Shown piece by piece: positions 61,688 to 64,000 of a stretch of DNA of 64,000 nt; the first letter of the stretch is position 1; every line of letters begins with the position of its first letter. The position numbers and the translations under genes are program-made. Under the pieces are notes generated by a model. That model did not search any database and was not told where the DNA came from. It saw nothing but the letters and a program-made list of their open reading frames with translations. Source of the stretch: JBPYCR01 sp051846935 (GTDB taxonomy: Bacteria; Bacillota; Bacilli; Bacillales; Amphibacillaceae); the NCBI RefSeq assembly GCF_051846935.1, contig NZ_JBPYCS010000010.1, positions 1 to 64,000 on the forward strand, read 5' to 3'.

Positions 61688-61702
61688 GCAACCAAACGTT
61701 GC
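61688..61702. promoter_or_regulatory. Phage operator O4
   Basis: GCAAC-CAAAC-GTTGC, perfect arms, in the early transcribed leader just before the ribosome site of the Cro-like gene. Confidence 0.8.
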
Positions 61703-61720
61703 AAAATGAGAGGTGATAAC

Positions 61721-61981
61721 ATGAACAAAAAAGAATTAAATCGCATTTTGGTAGATGCACGTAATGAAAAAAAATTAACTCATGAACAAGTTGCTTTGTA
61801 CGCTAGTGATTATTTACCAGAAGATAAAACCATATCACGACAGTATTACGGAATGATTGAAAATGTTGTTAGAGTTCCATCTGTTGATGTCGCAAAATCT
61901 GTAGCTAAAGTCTTAGATGTTAATTGGACAATTTTTTTTGAAGTTGAATGCAACCAAACGTTGCAAAAACAAGCCATATAG
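61721..61981 (+). CDS. Cro-like XRE DNA-binding protein
   Basis: An 86-residue protein with a helix-turn-helix fold (about 5-70): KLTHEQVALYASDYLP...SRQYYGMIENVVRVPSVDVAKSVAKVLDVNW. ATG 61721 follows AGAGGTGAT; the longer frame from 61706 would start in that site. First gene of the rightward operon and opposite the repressor, so it probably plays the Cro role. Its last codons contain operator O5. Confidence 0.82.
   Translation: MNKKELNRILVDARNEKKLTHEQVALYASDYLPEDKTISRQYYGMIENVVRVPSVDVAKSVAKVLDVNWTIFFEVECNQTLQKQAI
61950..61964. promoter_or_regulatory. Phage operator O5 inside the Cro-like gene
   Basis: GCAAC-CAAAC-GTTGC, the same 15 bases as O4, encoding Cys-Asn-Gln-Thr-Leu near the C-terminus. 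It may act as a roadblock or remote site. Confidence 0.7.
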
Positions 61982-61992
61982 GAGGTGAGAGC

Positions 61993-62112
61993 ATGATTAA
62001 CCATTATATTACAAAGTACGAAGAAGATGGTATTCGTTTTGCAGAATCTTGGATTCAATTAAATATTTTCGGACTTTGTTGGTGTTTTTCTAAAAGGAAA
62101 ATCAAGTTATAG
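61993..62112 (+). CDS. Small phage protein of unknown function, 39 residues
   Basis: ATG follows TAGGAGGTGAGAG, an excellent ribosome site that overlaps the stop of the Cro-like gene. The product (MINHYITKYEEDGIRFAESW...) has an acidic first half, an aromatic central stretch WIQLNIFGLCWCF and a basic tail. I do not recognise a family. Likely translated with the gene before it. Confidence 0.65.
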   Translation: MINHYITKYEEDGIRFAESWIQLNIFGLCWCFSKRKIKL

Positions 62113-62144
62113 AAGTCATTGCGTGAACAATGACCTCTACAGGA

Positions 62145-62285
62145 TTATTGTTTTTTCCATTTATGACCTTTTTCTTGAGTGGGAGGTAGGCGGTCGCCAG
62201 GATCAATTTTTACAGTTCTCGGCTTATTGACCTTTCCACCTCTTGGACCAACTTCTTTGTATTTTCCAGGTCGTTGGTTATCCAT
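62145..62285 (-). CDS. YjzC-like small protein
   Basis: A 46-residue basic protein with RPGKYKEVGPRGGKVNKPRTVKIDPGDRLPP, resembling B. subtilis YjzC in its RPG-x-x-x-x-E-V-G start and its -DPGDRLPPT- end. The ATG at 62285 is used, but AAGGGGGG lies further upstream (62318-62325), so a start at GTG 62318 or TTG 62300 is possible. It opposes its neighbours in the phage. Function unknown. Confidence 0.6.
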   Translation of the reverse strand: MDNQRPGKYKEVGPRGGKVNKPRTVKIDPGDRLPPTQEKGHKWKKQ

Positions 62286-62405
62286 TCCAGGCTTTTTCAA
62301 ACTAGCTATGGTATTCACCCCCCTTAGAAAAATAAGAAACTATGTTCTTATATAACAGCTTACCACAATATGTAGTGGCAAACAATTGAAAGGAGATACC
62401 ATATA

Positions 62406-62588
62406 TTGAATTTAAAGCGAATTAGAAAGTCAAAAGGTATATCTCGTTACAAGTTAGCGAAATTGAGTGGTTTAAATGAATCAACATTGCAAAACATCGA
62501 AAACAGCAATGATCCAAACCCCACCTTTAAGGTGATGTGCAAACTTGCAGACGCATTAGGTATTACTTTAGACGATTTAAGGAGGTGA
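62406..62588 (+). CDS. Small XRE-family DNA-binding protein
   Basis: A 60-residue protein that is just a helix-turn-helix domain: RIRKSKGISRYKLAKLSGLNESTLQNIENSNDPNPTFKVMCKLADALGITLDDL. TTG start after AAAGGAGAT. Its last two codons and stop (AGG AGG TGA) are at the same time the ribosome site of the next gene, so the pair is coupled. Confidence 0.85.
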   Translation: MNLKRIRKSKGISRYKLAKLSGLNESTLQNIENSNDPNPTFKVMCKLADALGITLDDLRR

Positions 62589-62592
62589 TTGA

Positions 62593-62835
62593 ATGAAAAA
62601 AGCTAAACCATCCAGTCTTGAGTATCACAATATAAAAGGACCAAAAAGAACTCGATTGATCCAAGAAAGAAAGAATAAAAACCTCACTCAAAAAGAATTA
62701 GCAAAACTATTAAATACTTCAAAAGCAACTGTGGGTTTTTTAGAGAACGGGAGAACGAAACCCAGTCTTGAACTTTCATTAAAGATTGAACAGGTTTTTA
62801 ATCAGCCATTCGAAATTCTTTTTCCAGATTTATAA
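62593..62835 (+). CDS. XRE-family DNA-binding protein
   Basis: An 80-residue protein with helix-turn-helix at about 20-75 (RLIQERKNKNLTQKELAKLLNTSKATVGFLENGRTKPSLELSLKIEQVF), resembling small Bacillus phage regulators such as the YqaE/Xre kind. The ATG is seven bases after AAGGAGG. Role in the phage not known; the fourth HTH gene in 1.6 kb. Confidence 0.85.
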   Translation: MKKAKPSSLEYHNIKGPKRTRLIQERKNKNLTQKELAKLLNTSKATVGFLENGRTKPSLELSLKIEQVFNQPFEILFPDL

Positions 62836-63035
62836 AAAAGTGCTTGACAAGGAGTACACGCATTTTTTCCAATTAACCGAAGCAGGTGAAGCAAAGTAAA
62901 ACATGGTGAAATGAAAATATCGATAACTCAATTTTGTAAGTAATATCTAACACTAAACGAAAGAAAATAAAACAAGAATTGGAAAATGCCTAATTTGTTA
63001 GTCTGAAATCAAAACAATAACCAGGAGGTAAAAAT
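62836..63035. other. 200-bp gap before the Rha gene
   Basis: TTGACA at 62853 could be a -35, but no -10 is found at the right distance. No terminator or operator copy of the GCAAC type was found here. Confidence 0.35.
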
Positions 63036-63749
63036 ATGGATCAATTAGTTTTTAAAAACAATGACGAAGTAGTTACGAGTTCAAGGAATGTCGCAAGAGA
63101 TTTTGACAAGAAACATAAACACGTGCTGGATGCAATCGATTCAATGCAGGGGGTAGCCGAAAATTGGGCAAGCCTATTTTATGAGACAACTTACATCCAT
63201 GAACAGAATAAGCAAGAGTACAGACAATATTTAATTAATCGTGACGGTTTTACATTATTAGTTATGGGCTTTACTGGAAGACAAGCAATGCAATTCAAGA
63301 TTAATTACATGAACGCTTTTAACCAGATGGAAAAAGAACTTAGTAAACCAAGAGTCTTGTCTGAAAAAGAACAACTAAAAGCATCTATGAAACTATCACT
63401 AGAAGCGTCAGAAACACTAGAAGAGCATAACGAACGCATTACCAACTTAGAAGAAACAATGCGCATCGATGGAAACCAAGAGCATGTTATCCGGAAAAAG
63501 GCAAATAGCATCGTTGTTGAAACATTGGGCGGTAAATCTTCCCCTGCATATAAGGGAATGGCGTTCAAAGTATTTTCAGCTTTTTGGAGAGACTTTAAGA
63601 ACCATTTTGAAATACCAAGGTATGGTGAACTGCCAAAGAAAAAATTTGAAGATGGATTGCGCTTTATTGGAATGTGGCAACCTTCAACAAGTCTAAGAAT
63701 TGAAATTGATAATCAAAATAGGCAGCAATCCATTCGAGAGGTGATCTAA
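63036..63749 (+). CDS. Rha-family phage regulatory protein with ORF6C domain
   Basis: A 237-residue protein: N-terminal Rha domain (about 5-100, TSSRNVARDFDKKHKHVLDAID...YRQYLINRDGFTLLVMGFTGRQAMQFKINYMNAFNQME), a helical linker (about 105-135) and a C-terminal ORF6C-like domain (about 140-235). Such proteins act as antirepressors or lytic regulators in phages. Start follows AGGAGG. The next gene starts right at its stop. Confidence 0.88.
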   Translation: MDQLVFKNNDEVVTSSRNVARDFDKKHKHVLDAIDSMQGVAENWASLFYETTYIHEQNKQEYRQYLINRDGFTLLVMGFTGRQAMQFKINYMNAFNQMEKELSKPRVLSEKEQLKASMKLSLEASETLEEHNERITNLEETMRIDGNQEHVIRKKANSIVVETLGGKSSPAYKGMAFKVFSAFWRDFKNHFEIPRYGELPKKKFEDGLRFIGMWQPSTSLRIEIDNQNRQQSIREVI

Positions 63750-64000
63750 GTGTCTATGGAAGAAGTTATCCGACAAATCGTGCGAGAGGAAAACGAGAAG
63801 CACTTGCAGGACATCAAGCACTTGCTCGAATCGCACGGGTATAACGAGGTTCCGAGATTTCTGACAGTGAAAGAGGCGGCGCAAATTTTGCGCTTTGGAA
63901 TCACTCGTACATACGAACTTTGTCAGCAATCAGAATTTAATGGGTTTCCGGCCTTGCGGGATGGCAACCGGATCCGCATACCTTACACGGCTATGATGAA
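63750..64000 (+). CDS. Helix-turn-helix (excisionase-type) protein, cut by the window end
   Basis: GTG start directly after the Rha stop, with GAGAGGTG six bases before. The 83 readable codons give an N-terminal charged helix (MEEVIRQIVREENEKHLQDI) and then a winged-helix motif of the HTH_17/excisionase kind (PRFLTVKEAAQILRFGITRTYEL...GFPALRDGNRIRIPYTAM). No stop within the window. The codons are more G/C-rich than those of its neighbours. Confidence 0.75.
   Translation, partial: MSMEEVIRQIVREENEKHLQDIKHLLESHGYNEVPRFLTVKEAAQILRFGITRTYELCQQSEFNGFPALRDGNRIRIPYTAMM

Larger units (their letters stand above)
58713..64000. mobile_element. Integrated mobile element, probably a temperate prophage (left part)
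   Basis: Tyrosine integrase next to a tRNA gene, ImmA-type protease, Ltp-type protein, divergent repressor and Cro-like gene with shared operators, several small HTH proteins and a Rha-family regulator form the usual lysogeny module order of Bacillota phages. The rightmost genes run into replication/early functions beyond the window. An integrative conjugative element is possible, but the Rha protein favours a phage. Confidence 0.85.

Noticed and set aside
1..64000. CRISPR array, rRNA genes, insertion-sequence transposases
   Set aside because: No regularly spaced short repeats, no rRNA sequence and no transposase frame were found on either strand.

Overview
The window is a chromosomal segment from a low-GC, endospore-lineage Bacillota, family Bacillaceae. 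Gene order from about 2 kb to 58 kb follows the Bacillus subtilis degSU / comF / flg / secA / ftsEX / uvrBA / hprK / glp / rapZ / clpP neighbourhood. AGGAGG-type ribosome sites are common, TTG and GTG starts are frequent, and a bacillithiol gene (bshB2) and bacillus-type regulators (SinR, DegU, CtsR site, Crh) are present. I infer a motile, competent-type, probably halotolerant bacillus of the Oceanobacillus/Virgibacillus kind; the genus is a guess.

Layout. 1-5.1 kb: two tandem IDEAL-domain paralogues, then a MecA-like class B PBP and an LCP-family wall enzyme on the minus strand. 5.3-13.1 kb: sinR, nagB, yvyE, the DegS/DegU two-component system, degV and the competence operon comFA-comFC. 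13.2-21.3 kb: a late flagellar block (yvyF, flgM, flgN, flgK, flgL, yviE, fliW, csrA, flaG, fliD, fliS, fliT) with two sigma-D-type promoters. 21.6-34.4 kb: hpf, secA, prfB (with its programmed frameshift), cccB, ftsE-ftsX, an M23 peptidoglycan hydrolase, ctpB and minJ. 34.8-46.4 kb: uvrB-uvrA, yojF-bshB2, pspC-yvlD and the hprK-lgt-yvoD-ppaX-yvoF operon. 46.6-58.1 kb: glpD and glpK, yvcD-trxB, rapZ-yvcK-whiA-crh, and clpP (minus strand) under a CtsR box.

From 58.7 kb a mobile element, probably a temperate prophage, starts directly behind a tRNA-Arg(CCG) gene. It has a tyrosine integrase, an ImmA-type protease, an Ltp-type surface protein (candidate superinfection exclusion), a divergent repressor/Cro-like switch, more small HTH proteins and a Rha-type antirepressor. 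It runs off the right end of the window. The switch carries five copies of a GCAAC-N5-GTTGC site, two of which exactly occupy the spacers of the two divergent promoters.

The least expected structure in the core region is a family of at least nine diverged intergenic repeats (about 140-340 bp). They share a core but occur as variants in both core orientations, often immediately behind transcription terminators. One variant shows base-pair-preserving changes in a hairpin. Several small genes below 60 codons were added, and many starts were moved downstream or upstream on ribosome-site and family evidence, notably comFA (apparent CTG start), sinR, flgL, whiA and crh.
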